Both the position numbers and the translations under genes were made by a program. From NCBI GenBank assembly GCA_036785325.1, contig JAXIVH010000199.1, positions 202,001 through 266,000 of the forward strand: a stretch of DNA of 64,000 nucleotides, read 5' to 3'. Below are positions 41,578 through 52,666 of the stretch, in pieces. Under the pieces are notes generated by a model. That model ran no database searches. It saw only the letters and a program-made list of their open reading frames with translations, and was not told the origin of the DNA. Every line of letters starts with the position of its first letter. Within the stretch, counting starts at the first letter, position 1. The DNA is from Urophycis tenuis. Taxonomy: Eukaryota; Chordata; Actinopteri; Gadiformes; Phycidae.

Positions 41578-41781
41578 CATGAACCCAATGTTAAAGCATT
41601 GAAAGTTGGAATATCACTTTTTCTCCCCCCATGGCCAAGCTTTTTGGGCTAGGGTCTTGTGCCATGGGATTTTGGTAGTGGGCGGGCATGCACGAACCCG
41701 TGGTAAAACTTTTCTCTGACGTCTTTCAGAGACCGAACTACAAGGCTTTTTCCAGATGAAGTTTTCTCAGGTTACCCTAGA

Positions 41782-41782
<1 letters not shown>

Positions 41783-41842
<60 letters not shown>

Positions 41843-42004
41843 TGTGTGTGTGCGTGAAGGGGAGAGAGAAGGGGAGAGGGTGTTTGTGTCTGTGTGTGTG
41901 TGTGTGTGAGATAGAGAGAGAGAGTGTGCCTTGATGATCTTCTCAGCTGAGTTCACTATACGCTGCAGGGCTTTCCTGTTGTAGTCAGTGGACGCTTGCG
42001 GCAA
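41783..42004. repeat. GA/GT microsatellite and LINE C-terminal remnant (D2 copy)
   Basis: The (GA)n run is a few units longer than in D1. The minus-strand RKALQRIV remnant lies at about 41913-42004. Confidence 0.8.
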
Positions 42005-42232
42005 GTCTCTACGACGTTCCTGTCCCGATCGGCGGGCCCAAACGCACTCGACAGTAGGCCGAACTGAATTGATACAAAATATTCACAAAAAATCAGGGAA
42101 AGTTGTGTGCGATACCCAAAAGTAGGTGTGTGTGTATTGAAAATGACTGGACAAAGATTTTTTATTTATTTTTTTATTTAAACTCAATCAGACTATATAC
42201 AACTATATACAAGCAAACAAAAAAAACAAGCC

Positions 42233-42604
42233 TCAATCTTCCCCCTCCTCCTCGTCATCTGCAAAGTATCCCTCCTCGTCCCCCTCCTCGGCCGGGGGTA
42301 GCTGAAGGGGAGCAAGCTGGGGAGCGGGCTGGCGAGCGGGCTGGGGAGCCGGCTGGGGAGCGGGGGCCTCCTCCCCCTCCGACAACGAAAAGAAGTCGTC
42401 ATCCTTTAAAAAAACATTGTATGTATTGTATTGTACATATGTATCTGCTATCACCTTCAGCACCTGTTCGTGGCGCCAACGATAGCGCCCCTCGCCCAGG
42501 GCTTTCGGGCAACAGCTTAGGATGTGCTCCAGTGATCCTCTCCTCTGACACAAAGGGCAAGCAGGTGTTTCTGCCAAGCCCCAACAAAACATTCTGAATG
42601 GCAA
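42233..42604 (-). pseudogene. LINE CCHC fragment with acidic tail (D2 copy)
   Basis: As at 1610-1969 but 123 codons, with one extra four-residue PAPQ-type repeat unit (12 bp), showing minisatellite slippage since the duplication. Confidence 0.55.
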
Positions 42605-42797
42605 GTTACATAGCTTGCAAAGTCATGTAAAGTTTCACAACCGATACGAAACGTAAAGACAAAAGCACATCACGCAAGCCTTGGGGCTGAGAGAAGCAAG
42701 TGTAAGCTGAAATCTGTCTCATAATACCATTGTGAATGAAATATTTTGGAACACCTTTTGAATTTTACATTAAAGGGGAGGTAAGATGATTTTTTTT

Positions 42798-43440
42798 TCA
42801 AATAAACAACATCATTTGGTAGAGAATAATTCTCAGATACCCCAAAAGTATTTTTTGATAGTTTTTTGTGGTTCGCACCTCTGTCCCGGGAGGATAACCT
42901 TTTTTGAAGTGGCCATGCTTTGTCTCATGGTGTCTTCTAATGTTGTATTCTTTGCAAACGGCAACCGCCTCGTTGCAAATGAGACACGTAGGCTTGGCAT
43001 TAATAAAAGCAGGCAGAATAAACGCATACCTCTGCTTCCATTCTTCTTTGTAGGTCCTACATTCTGAATCAATTTTTCTTTTCAAGGCTTTCGACAATGA
43101 CATTTTGCATCGATAACAAGCAATGTTCAGCTATTCATTTACACGTCATCCAATTTGTATACATTAGTTACGGCAGGTTGCTAGGCAAGTCGCCTGTTTC
43201 ATGAGAGACGGCGGGAGATGCAGCAGGCTGCATAAAAACAGCGCACATAAGCAAATAAACGTTTTTAATGGAATAAATGCATTTTAAAAGTTAAATGATG
43301 TTTATTTTAATATAATACAATAATTAATAATATAAATAGTAGGCCTATAACCAACCCCCCTCCCATTACAAAAGCTATGGCCCGCGATGCCATTGTCCGA
43401 AAAAAATTGGCCCGGGTCCAAACTTAATTGCCGACCCCTG
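42798..43440 (-). mobile_element. hAT 5' fragment (D2 copy)
   Basis: Same content as 2163-2805: terminal ttgccgacccctg at 43428-43440 and the CLIC...HHETKH finger frame at 42798-43103. Confidence 0.65.
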
Positions 43441-43758
43441 ATCTAGGGAATATTCCAGTAACCTGGTCCGTGACCAGTGTCGCCACCTGGTGGTAGAGGC
43501 CTATTTCTCGGGTAAATTAGCCTAAAGTGTTTTTTTGCCGTATAAAATCATAGGAAGGTCCTAACATTTTTTTAATGGTTTCAAAAAATTCGTAATAAAC
43601 CTCCGCACAATCTCAAATTGTGACCTTTGCCATAGGATTATTAATTTAGGGTGAAATTGAAAACTTGGCATCTTGAATTCCAAAAATCAGGACCGGGTTC
43701 AAAAACCAAAGTCTAGGCGGCTCGATATTCCTAATAAGGGTTAGGGTTTGGTTCATTT

Positions 43759-43972
43759 TAAGTTATCTCGATGATCCCCCCCACCTCATCCAACGACTGG
43801 GTAGTTGAATGGGGGATCAAAGGCAGCACGCCAATATCTAGACATCCGCAGCTCTCTTTTCCCATATTACTAAGAATGAAGTAAAATGAAATGGTTATCT
43901 GTCTTGTTGTGATATAACCGCTGCCCCGATACCCGGCCCCAGGACCCACGTCCCTCATAGGTGGTCGGGGTT
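43759..43972. repeat. STR-A truncated copy and start of PLE ORF1 fragment (D2)
   Basis: STR-A occupies 43759-43925 and PLE ORF1 sequence 43926-43972 before the LINE interrupts it. The ORF1 fragment resumes at about 47643 and ends at 47896 against the SERF A-rich tail. Confidence 0.8.
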
Positions 43973-46900
43973 AATAATAATAATAATAATGCATTTTATT
44001 TAAAAAAAAAGCGCCTTTCATGTCACTCAAGGACACTGTACATACAGAAAAAGATAAATAAAATTAAAATCACATAGTGAGGTAGACAAGACAGTTAAAA
44101 AGGACCATGGTAGAGAGAGAAAAAAAAAAGAATAATAATAATTACAAAAAAAAGAGATAAAATAACTAAATAAGGCAGATAAAACAAGAAGCAAGGAGGC
44201 TAAAGGGAGAAGGCTGTCCGGAAGAGGTGGGTTTTGAGGCGTGTTTTGAAGAGGGGGAGAGAGTCACAGTTCCGGAGGTCAGGTGGCAGGTTGTTCCAGA
44301 GTCGTGGAGCAGAGCGACTGAAGGCTCTGCCCCCCATTGTGCTGAGGCGGACAGGGGGCACAGAGAGGTGGATGGAGGAGGAGGATCTGAGGGAACGGGT
44401 GGGGATGGTGATGTGCAGGAGGTCGGACAGGTAGGGAGGGGCGAGGTTGTGGATGGCCATGAATGTGAAGAGGAGGAGTTTGAATGTGATGCGGTGGGTT
44501 ATAGGAAGCCAGTGGAGATCCTGGAGGACAGGGGTGATGTGGTGGTGGGAGGGGGTCTTAGTGATGATGCGGGCGGCAGAGTTTTGGACCAATTGAAGTT
44601 TACGGAGGGACTTGAGAGGGAGGCCGAAGAGGAGAGAGTTGCAATAATCAAGACGGGAGGTGACGAGGCTGTGGACAAGGATGGCGGCGGTGTGGGGGGT
44701 GAGGGAGGGGCGGAGTCTGTTAATGTTGCGTAGGTGGAAATATGCAGTGCGGGTAATGGAGTTGATGTGAGACTGGAGGGAGAGTGTGCTGTCGAGGATG
44801 ACACCCAAGCTCTTTACCTGAGGGGAGGGGGAAACTGAGGAGCCGTCGATGGTGAGAGAGAAGGTGTTGACTTTGGCTAGGGTGGATTTAGTGCCGAGGA
44901 GGAGAATTTCAGTTTTATTGCAGTTGAGTTGGAGGAAGTTTGAGGTGAACCAGGTTTTTAATTCGGAAAGACAAGACGTGAGGGAGGGGGGTGGGAATGA
45001 GGAGTTGGGTTTGCAGGAAAGGTAGAGCTGGGTGTCGTCCGCGAAGCAGTGGAACTGGATGTTGAACTTGCGGAGGATTTGGCCGAGGGGGAGGAGATAG
45101 ATAATGAAAAGGAGAGGCCCCAAGACAGATCCCTGGGGCACACCTGCAGTGACTGGGGAGGGATTTGAGGTGAAGGATTTAAGTTGTACAAACTGGGTGC
45201 GGCCTGTGAGGTAGGAGTTGAACCAGCTGAGGGTAGTGTGGGAGAGGCCAATGGAGGAGAGTCTACTGAGGAGGATGGGGTGTGAGATGGTGTCGAAGGC
45301 CGCACTCAGATCGAGGAGGATGAGGATGGAGACGAGACCAGAGTCGGCTGCAATGAGGAGGTCATTGGAGATTTTGATTAGGGCCGACTCTGGGCTGTGA
45401 CGGGGGCGAAAACCGGACTGAAAAGGCTCGTAGAGTGAGTGAAGGGATAGGTGGGAGTGGAGTTGGGTTGCGACAGTCTTTTCGAGGGTTTTGGAGATGA
45501 AGGGTAAGTTAGAGATGGGGCGGAGGTTAGAGTAGTTATTGGGGTCTAAGCCGGGTTTCTTAAGTACGGGGGTGACGGCGGCGGTTTTAAATAGTGAAGG
45601 GACTATTCCGGTCGAGAGTGAGGAGTGAATAATGGCGGTAATGAGAGGCAGGAGGGAGGGGAGGCAGGATTTGACCAGGGTAGAGGGGAGGGGGTCGAGC
45701 TGACAGGTGGTGGGCTTAGATTTATGGATGAGGTTAGAGATTTCGGGGGGAGTGGGGAGGACAAAGCTGGAGAAGGGATGACGAGTAGGGAGAGGCACTG
45801 GTGGGGAGAGAGGTGGGGGGGTGGGATGAAGGTGCTGGTGAATGGTGTGGATTTTGAGGATGAAGTAGTCTAGGATGGAGTTGCAGGATGCCGTGGAGTA
45901 GAAGTGGGGGGGCAGAGAATTGGGTGGGTGAAGGATTTTATTGAGGACAGAGAAGAGGGTTTTGGAGTTACCTTGGTTAGTGAGGATGAGGCCAGAGTAG
46001 TAAGTGGATTTGGTCTGGGATATGAGGTCCTTGTATTGTAGGATGTGGGAGGTGTACATGTCCTTGTGGATGGTGAGACCGGTTCGTATGTGGAGGCGCT
46101 CAAGTTGACGGTTTTTAGCTTTCATGGACCTGAGCTCGGGGGTAAACCAGGGGGCAGATGTGGAGAAGGAAACAGACCGGGTTTTCAGGGGGGCGATAGA
46201 GGTGAGAGTGGTGGAGAGGCAGGTGTTGTAGAGAGTGGCGAGATCATTAGGGTTTGAGGTAGGGTCGGGGGTTGGAAAGCTGTCGATGTTGGAGCAGAGG
46301 GTGGCGATGTTAATGTCCGTGATGGCACGGAATGAGATGAGACGGGGAGACTTGATTATGGAGAGGCGGAGTACTGCGTTAAAAGTGAGGAGGGAGTGAT
46401 CAGAGGCGGGGAAAAGGTCGGCAGTGGGCTTAGAGGGGGTGAGACCGGAGCAGCAGACTAGGTCTAGAGAGTGGCCTTTGATGTGAGTGGGGAAATCTAC
46501 CAGGTTTTGTAGGCCAAAACTATCTAGACAGGATGTGAAGTCTCTGGTGAGAGGCAGGTTGGTGTTGTCCATATGGATATTGAAGTCACCTAGCAGGATT
46601 ATGTTGAGTGAGAGAGTGGATAGGTGGGTGAGCAGAGTAGAGAAATCACTGATAAAATCGCTGTGTGGCTTAGGGGGGCGGTAAAATGTAGTGATGATGG
46701 TAGGTGTGGGTCCGGGAAGCTTAAAAACAAGGCATTCATAGGAGGTGAATGCAGGGACAGAGACGGGCAGGACTTTCCACTTCTCGCGGTGAATTACCGC
46801 GAGACCTCCTCCGCGGCCGTTGCCACGGGGACGGGAGATGTAAACAAAGCCAGGGGGAGTAGAGTCGTTGAGTGGAGAGAAGTCGTTAGGCTGTTGCCAG

Positions 46901-47640
46901 GTTTCAGTTAAAAAGAGAAAGTCAAGCTTACGGTCAGTGAGGACGTCTTGGACGAGATGACCTTTGCTTGAGAGTGAGCGAATGTTGAGCAGACCGAAGT
47001 TGACAGCGGAGGAGTCGTGCTTAGTGGTAGCATTAGCCGACCTGGCTAGGCTGGCTAGTGCATGGCGGTTGACGGTACGGCCGGTGTTGTTGGGGGAGCG
47101 ACGAGAGGTGGACCAGGTGGAGTTGAGCGAGCCGGGGTTGTTGCTGTTGCTGTGCTGGACGTGTCTGCGGGACCCACGGTGGATGTAGCGCCGACGAGGG
47201 GGGCGAGCGATGTCCGGGTGATGTAGCAGCTCCGGTGGTGGGGGCTCCAGTACAGTCCAGCGGATCCGGAGAAGGTCGGAGACGGAGTAGTGGAGTAATC
47301 CAGCCACAGGTTGATGGCAGAACGACAGGAGTATCCAGGTCAGTCCAGACCAGGTGAGGTAGTTGTTATGCCACATGACGAGGTTAGCGGATAGCTACCA
47401 GCGTTAGCCAGGGCACAGGTGGTGGGGGTGCCGGAGCGACAGCGGTAGTAAACAGCGCAAGAGAAGCTAATGGCTGGGGTGATTCACGCAGGAGTGCGCA
47501 AACTAAACAATAACAATAGGTGCCCCGAGGACTAGAGGAGCACAAGTCAAGAGGAGGTAGACAAACACGTAGATAGACACGAAGGGGCTGCAACGATTAC
47601 CAGCGAGCAGCGGCAACAAACATGCCAGCGTCCGCTCTAG
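43973..47640 (-). mobile_element. Near-complete LINE inserted into D2 only
   Basis: The D1 sequence ggtcggggttgcgtgtctc is split in D2 after ggggtt. On the minus strand the element ends in an (ATT)n tail (plus strand aataataataataataatgc) preceded by an ...aggcgctttt 3' UTR typical of fish CR1/L2-group LINEs. The 5' side is GC-rich with a ~260 bp leader. No target-site duplication is obvious. Insertion followed the D1/D2 duplication, or it was lost from D1. Confidence 0.92.
44200..47376 (-). CDS. LINE ORF2: AP endonuclease plus reverse transcriptase, intact
   Basis: An uninterrupted frame of 1058 residues. The N-terminal ~120 residues are of unknown function. The AP endonuclease spans NIRSLSSKGHLV (about 128), LTETW, GDFNIHMD and the SDHSLL motif (about 328). 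The reverse transcriptase shows LDLSAAFDTISHPILL (about 694), GVPQGSVLGPLLF (about 748) and CFADDTQLYLS (about 778). The C-terminus carries LQDLHWLPITHRI and APRLWNNLPPDLR, common in fish CR1/Jockey-group LINEs. It differs from the LINE at 24425 in sequence and tail, so it is another family. Its open frame and absence from D1 suggest a young, possibly active source. The exact clade is uncertain. Confidence 0.9.
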   Translation of the reverse strand: MWHNNYLTWSGLTWILLSFCHQPVAGLLHYSVSDLLRIRWTVLEPPPPELLHHPDIARPPRRRYIHRGSRRHVQHSNSNNPGSLNSTWSTSRRSPNNTGRTVNRHALASLARSANATTKHDSSAVNFGLLNIRSLSSKGHLVQDVLTDRKLDFLFLTETWQQPNDFSPLNDSTPPGFVYISRPRGNGRGGGLAVIHREKWKVLPVSVPAFTSYECLVFKLPGPTPTIITTFYRPPKPHSDFISDFSTLLTHLSTLSLNIILLGDFNIHMDNTNLPLTRDFTSCLDSFGLQNLVDFPTHIKGHSLDLVCCSGLTPSKPTADLFPASDHSLLTFNAVLRLSIIKSPRLISFRAITDINIATLCSNIDSFPTPDPTSNPNDLATLYNTCLSTTLTSIAPLKTRSVSFSTSAPWFTPELRSMKAKNRQLERLHIRTGLTIHKDMYTSHILQYKDLISQTKSTYYSGLILTNQGNSKTLFSVLNKILHPPNSLPPHFYSTASCNSILDYFILKIHTIHQHLHPTPPPLSPPVPLPTRHPFSSFVLPTPPEISNLIHKSKPTTCQLDPLPSTLVKSCLPSLLPLITAIIHSSLSTGIVPSLFKTAAVTPVLKKPGLDPNNYSNLRPISNLPFISKTLEKTVATQLHSHLSLHSLYEPFQSGFRPRHSPESALIKISNDLLIAADSGLVSILILLDLSAAFDTISHPILLSRLSSIGLSHTTLSWFNSYLTGRTQFVQLKSFTSNPSPVTAGVPQGSVLGPLLFIIYLLPLGQILRKFNIQFHCFADDTQLYLSCKPNSSFPPPSLTSCLSELKTWFTSNFLQLNCNKTEILLLGTKSTLAKVNTFSLTIDGSSVSPSPQVKSLGVILDSTLSLQSHINSITRTAYFHLRNINRLRPSLTPHTAAILVHSLVTSRLDYCNSLLFGLPLKSLRKLQLVQNSAARIITKTPSHHHITPVLQDLHWLPITHRITFKLLLFTFMAIHNLAPPYLSDLLHITIPTRSLRSSSSIHLSVPPVRLSTMGGRAFSRSAPRLWNNLPPDLRNCDSLPLFKTRLKTHLFRTAFSL

Positions 47641-47896
47641 ATGCGTGTCTCTGGTGTGTGATAGGGGGCGTTGGTCCCTCTGGTGTGGGTGTCGACGTCC
47701 CTCTCTGGATGGTGAGGCGGGGCGCCTGCTGGTAGGCCCCCTTGGTAGACGACGGGGAGGGTCCGGTGGCAGTGGTGGACGCCGAGTCCTGGGTGGCGAG
47801 CGAGGGCGTCTCGTCACCGGAGGGGAGTAAACCCGCACGTACCTCTGCGGCGAGCGTGGTCTCTCCCTCCTCCTCCCAGGCGGACGTCCGTGCCAC
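47641..47896 (-). pseudogene. PLE ORF1 internal fragment, remainder (D2)
   Basis: Continuation of the ORF1 fragment cut by the LINE. It reads VRVYSPPVTRRPRSPP and differs from the D1 copy by lacking a 2 bp insertion (tggcagtgg versus tggccagtgg region), so here the ORF1 frame is better preserved. Confidence 0.7.
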
Positions 47897-48504
47897 TTTT
47901 TTTTTCTCTTTTTTTTCTTTTTTTCTTTTTTTTTTAACTAAAAAGGTTACACAATCAACATGTAAATGTGAACCGTTGTTCTATTGTTCTCTTGGAGCCT
48001 ATACCACTGATCATCCCTGAACGAGACATGCGTTATCAGGGTTGGCTGGCCGTCTACTTGCTCAGACTTTTTATTTCACCAGAACAAAAAAGACAATTCC
48101 AATAAGCAACAAGCAATGTCAACTGCCACAGGAGGGGGTTGTAGGATCGTTGATGGTTTAAGTCTAGAATATTCTCATACATGTCAGGAAGAAAAGTTGA
48201 ACCGGGTGCTGTTCATGGGGGCGGGGGTTGGCATTACTTAGCCGGTTCAGTTCCCTTTGCACCGGTGTCGTTCGCTTTCCTCTGCTTCTCTGCTGCATTA
48301 TCTCAGCATCCCTCTGCTTACGGGCCGCTGCAGACAGCCCATCTTCGGTCTTCTTTCCCTTGTTCTGCACACCAGACTTCTTGGCATTCTTCAGGCGTGC
48401 GAGCTCACGTTGGTTTCCTCTGGTCATTTTTGTAGACGATGTCTTTTCTCTCGAATTGCAGATATTCTCACCCAAAGGGCCGATTGCTCCCTCCAAGCCG
48501 TACC
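47897..48504 (-). pseudogene. SERF-type retrocopy fused to PLE ORF1 (D2 copy)
   Basis: Same structure as 3593-4200: A-rich tail at 47897-47936, AATAAA at about 48071-48076, SERF ATG at 48425-48427, and the same 2-nt frameshift after MQQ. The fused 288-codon frame is 48164-49030. Both copies are identical in translation. Confidence 0.85.
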
Positions 48505-49030
48505 AGTATTGGTTAGGGGGGTTGCCCCTCCAATAACGGAGGGGAGGTGCACGGTCCATCCGACCGTGAAACCCCCGGCGGTCATAGCCCCGGTACCCGG
48601 CCCCAGGACCCACGTCCCTCATAGGTGGTCGGGGTTGCGTGTCTCTGGTGTGTGATAGGGGGCGTTGGTCCCTCTCTTGTGGATGTCGACGTCCCTCTCT
48701 GGATGGTGAGGCGGGGCGCCTGCTGGTAGGCCCCCTGGGTGGACGACGGGGAGGGTCCGGTGGCAGTGGTGGACGCCGAGTCCTGGGTGGCGAGCGAGGG
48801 CGTCTCGTCACCGGAGGGGAGTAAACCCGCACGTACCTCTGCGGCGAGCGTGGTCTCTCCCTCCTCCTCCCAGGCGGACGTCCGTGCCACCGGGGTGATG
48901 GAGCCCGCCGATCATTGGACCTCGTGCGCGGCCTATCTAGGCCCGTAGGCGCATAGACGTATCCGTCCCAGGATGGCGAACGTGGGCGATAACGGCGCCT
49001 GCCGTATCTAACCAATGTCCACTCGGACAT
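48505..49030 (-). pseudogene. PLE ORF1 N-terminal fragment, family B (D2 copy)
   Basis: As at 4201-4726, with the telomere-like motif ggttagggggg at 48511-48521 next to the switch into SERF leader codons. Confidence 0.85.
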
Positions 49031-49505
49031 TGTATTAGTGGAGAATACATTATGTAAATCCCCAACGGTGTGTCTCCAAAAAAATAAATAAATAAAAAAT
49101 AGGATCGAGAGTAAAAGTGTAGGGTTAACCCTAACCCTAACCCTAACAAAAATAATTTATTCAAAACAAGTGCAAAAAACGACGTTTCGGCCTGTGTTAT
49201 GGCCTTCTTCAGGTTAGCACATAAAAAATGTAAAAAATAACAAATGTTGTAACCACTCTCTCTTTATACAGGTAAGGTTGAGACTGCGAGATCGCCGGAG
49301 TCCCAACCCAATTGACTCCAATAGGGAACGCCCTCCCATTTGAGTCGTAGCCATCAGGCTGGTTCCAGATCACGGCAGCCCACAGTCCCACCCCCTGTGC
49401 AACAGTAAGAATAACTTTTTTTTAATTGAAATATAATAATATAATAATACAGAAAGAAATGAGACACAGTTAACAAGATAAGTAATAATTGAACAAGTTA
49501 ACAGC

Positions 49506-49543
<38 letters not shown>

Positions 49544-50059
49544 AAAAATAAATATTTTTTTAATATAATGCGGTCATGTGATGAACGTCACAAACACGTT
49601 AAATAGACAAAAAATGTACATTAATAGGGTTGAAAAACGTAAACAAAACTGTTATAAATAGAACTGATTATAGTGTTATTATAAGAATAAACATTAAATA
49701 TAAAAGCAGAAATGAATAAATGAAAAAATTAACAAAGTCGTTCTGGAACAATCGCTGTCACAATGATGTCATTCACCAGCAATCAGTGAATGACATCATC
49801 GTCCAATTCACACACAAACAAATAATATACATCACACCTATATATGTATTTATTGTTATTGTTATTTACACTGATAAAAACCCAAAATATCCTAAATCTA
49901 ACCTTGGATTGTGGTTTGTGATGTTGCTTGGGGTCCAGGTCAGGGTCATCCAAAGTAGGTCCAGCAGAGGTCAGAGGTCACTGTTGTGTTGGATTATGGT
50001 TAGGCTTGGGGAATGATACTATACTGAGGTTAGGTTGAGGTTTTTAGAAAGTAAATGCT
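49031..50059 (-). mobile_element. PLE family B 5' leader (D2 copy)
   Basis: Colinear with 4727-5755. It contains the CCCTAA tract at 49124-49147, the hammerhead-like motif at 49170-49220, a TA run near 49507-49540 that is slightly longer than in D1, and the inverted repeat at 49763-49798. Confidence 0.7.
49170..49220 (-). ncRNA. Hammerhead-like motif (family B, D2)
   Basis: Sequence identical to 4866-4916: CTGAAGA and GAAAC boxes with GGCC/GGCC stem II and GTGC/GCAC outer stem I. Confidence 0.7.
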
Positions 50060-50151
50060 GGGCTGTGGGTTAGGGGTTAGGGTTAGGGTTAGGGTTAGGG
50101 GGGTTAGGGTTAGGGTTAGGGTTAGGGTTAGGGGTTAGGGTTAGGGTTAGG
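50060..50151 (+). repeat. TTAGGG telomere-like tract (D2)
   Basis: Between the leader end and STR-A. It reads ttagggttagggtt where D1 has ttacggttagggtt. Confidence 0.95.
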
Positions 50152-51325
50152 TTCGTTAGAGTTATCTCGATGACCCCCCCACCTCATCCAACGACTCGGT
50201 AGTTGAATAGGGGATCAAAGGCAGTTGCACTCGCCAATATCTAGTCATCCGCAGCTCGCTTTTCCCATATTACCAAGAATGAAGTAAAACGAAATGGTTA
50301 TCTGTCTTGTTGTGATATAACCGCTGATTTGGAGATATAGACTTGTTTTTCCTTTTCCCAAAGGTTTTCTTTGTTCCAAGATGAAGGTCAATCTAGTTTG
50401 ATTGAAGGTACTTCCAATGCATTGGTATATTTACTTATTTGAATAAAGACGAGTCACAGCTGGAGTGAGACTTTTCTTTTCCATTTCTATTTTAGTATAA
50501 ACGTGCTATCGAAATATTAGGACACGTCATCAGTAGTGGACCCTGGGATCATAGGGTGTTTCTGGCCATTGTCACTATACACCCTCACCCAAGGGAGGCC
50601 CCCCCGAGAGTGATCAATTCTCAAGGTGTGTCGTTTCCGAAATGGAATTGGTATTGGGTTTAAGCTTTTTTAGGAGTGATCATTTGTTGAGGTAACGTCG
50701 AGGTAAGTAAAGGTAAGTAAAACACTTTTTAGGATACATTGTTTTGGTTATGGAGAGGAGGGGGCACATACTTACCCCCTGACCAGCACAAACCAGTTGT
50801 TAACACCGCTAGGTAGCCCTGGTTTGGCCAATCAGGGCCGGAGCTTGGTTCTTGTCCTCTGTTGGGTCCAGATGAACTAGCAGAAAACTGGGGTCACGAA
50901 GGACCGAGGCCAGCCGTGACAAAGCACTGCCTCCACGGTCCCCCAATGCAGCTATCCTCAGCGATGGGTGTCCAGACCTAAGAAAGACCAAGACCAGCCC
51001 CGACCAGCGGTGCCTTCCCAGTCGGTCCCAGGGTAGGAAAGGCCAAGGCCAGCCGCGACTAAGCACTGCCTCCCTGGCCCCTCCAGGACCCCATGCCGAA
51101 CAGCCTGTTAATAACAATTCCTGTGCCCCATACACCGCGCGACTACAGAGATTGTGTAGGAAGTTGACCTTAGAGAAGACTCAATGGCTTACTTTCCTCA
51201 CCCAAAACAACAATTTCTTGGGGTAGTCTATTCTCGCCGTAGGTACTTCGGTAATGGTTTTTTTTGTGAAAAGTTTTCCGGATGAAATGCATGCTGGGTA
51301 ATTGTCTTCTTCCTCCATATGTCAA
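50152..51325 (+). repeat. STR-A subtelomeric repeat (D2 copy)
   Basis: Matches 5852-7017 nearly base for base, with a 1-2 bp change near 50892 that alters incidental frames. Confidence 0.85.
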
Positions 51326-51893
51326 GTGTAGGTTAAGGTTAGGGTAGATTTAGGGGTAGAGTTAGCAGTTAACCTTAACGTTAGGTTTGAAGTAAATGGG
51401 AGGGGTTGCGGTTAGGGTTAAGGTTAGGGCTGAGGTTAGGGTTAGGTATAAGGTTACGGTTTAGGGTTAAGGTTAGGGTTACGGTTAGGGCTAAGGTTAG
51501 GGCTAAGGTTAGAGTAAGGGTTAGGGTTAGCGTTACGGTTAGGGTAAGGTTAGGGTTAGGGTTAGAGGTTAGGTGTTAGGGGTTAGGGTTAAGATGAGGG
51601 CTGAGGTTAGGGTTAAGGTTAGGGCTGAGGTTAGGGTTAGGTTTAAGGTTAGGGATAAGGTTAGGGTTGGGGTTACGGCTGAGAATGGGGTTACGGTTAG
51701 GGTTGAGGTTAGGGTTAGTGTTATGGATAAGGTTAGGTTAAGTGTTAGGGCCAAGGTTAGGGTTAAGGTTATGTTTAAGATTAGGGTTAGGGCTAGAATT
51801 AGGGTTAGGGCTAAGGTTAGGGTTAGGGTTATGGCTGAGGTTAGGGTTAAGGTTAGGTTTGAGGTTAGGGTTAGTGTTAAGGTTAGGGCCAAG
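51326..51893 (+). repeat. Degenerate telomere-like array (D2)
   Basis: Colinear with 7018-7600 of D1 but missing a ~18 bp unit near 51470. Open frames are periodicity artefacts. Confidence 0.95.
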
Positions 51894-52050
51894 GTTAGGG
51901 TTAGGGTTAGGGTTAGGGTTAGGGTTAGGGGTTAGGGTTAGGGTTAGGGTTAGGGTTAGGGTTAGGGTTAGGGTTAGGGGGTTAGGGTTAGGGTTAGGGT
52001 TAGGGTTAGGGTTAGGTTAGGGTTAGGGTTAGGGTTAGGGTTAGGGTTAG
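51894..52050 (+). repeat. Near-pure TTAGGG tract
   Basis: About 25 TTAGGG units with only one-base slips, far cleaner than the array to its left. It ends exactly at the telomere-like motif of a PLE ORF1 fragment. The purity suggests telomerase-added repeats on a former broken or native chromosome end. Confidence 0.95.
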
Positions 52051-52564
52051 GGTTAGGGGGGTTACCCCTCCAATAACGGAGGGGAGGTGCACGGTCCATC
52101 CGACCGTGGAACCCCCGGCGGTCATAGCCCCGGTACCCGGCCCGAGGACCCACGTCTCTCATAGGTGATCGGGGGTGCGTATCCCTGGTGTATGATAGGG
52201 GGCGTTGGTCCCTCTGGTGTGGGTGTCGACGTCTCTCTCTGGATGGTGAGGCGGGGCGCCTATTGGTAGGCCCCCTGGGTGGACGACGGGGAGGGCCCGG
52301 TGGCGGTGATGGACGCCGAGCCCTGGGTGGCGAGCGAGGGCGTCTCGTCATCGGAGGGGAGTAAACCCGCACGTACCTCTGCGGCGAGCGTGGTCTCTCC
52401 CTCATCCTGCCAGGCGGACGTCCGTGCCACCGGGGTGATGGAGCCCGTCGATCATCAGACCACGTGCGCGGCCTATCCGTAGGCGCATAAACGTGTCCGT
52501 CCCAGGATGGCGAGCGTCGGCGATAACGGCGCCTGCCGTATCTAACCAATGTCCACTCGGACAT
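52051..52564 (-). pseudogene. PLE ORF1 5' fragment starting at the telomere tract (unit 1)
   Basis: ATG at 52564 opens MSEWTLVRYGRRRYRRRSPS, followed by ~170 codons identical or nearly so to the intact ORF1, up to RYWRGNPPN. There the codons run on into telomeric CCCTAA. The intact copy continues into LNWPVPP at this point (58238-58248). The 3' part of the element is absent, so the junction coincides with the internal telomere-like motif. Confidence 0.9.
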
Positions 52565-52666
52565 TGTATTAGTGGAGAGTGTGATAACGCTGTGTCTCGA
52601 AAAAAATTAAATAAAAAATTGGAACGAGAGTAAAAGTTTAACAAAGTAACTATTTATTTAAAACAA

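Larger units (their letters stand above)
40618..51905. repeat. Segmental duplicon D2 (right copy of D1)
   Basis: A direct copy of 1-7606 with an inserted LINE (43973-47640) and small length changes in GA, TA and PAPQ-coding repeats. At its right end the degenerate telomere-like array is replaced by a pure TTAGGG tract from about 51894. Features in D2 match those described for D1 unless noted. Confidence 0.93.

Noticed and set aside
44227..44733. Plus-strand frames antisense to the LINE at 44200-47376
   Set aside because: Shadows of the real minus-strand ORF caused by its codon composition.
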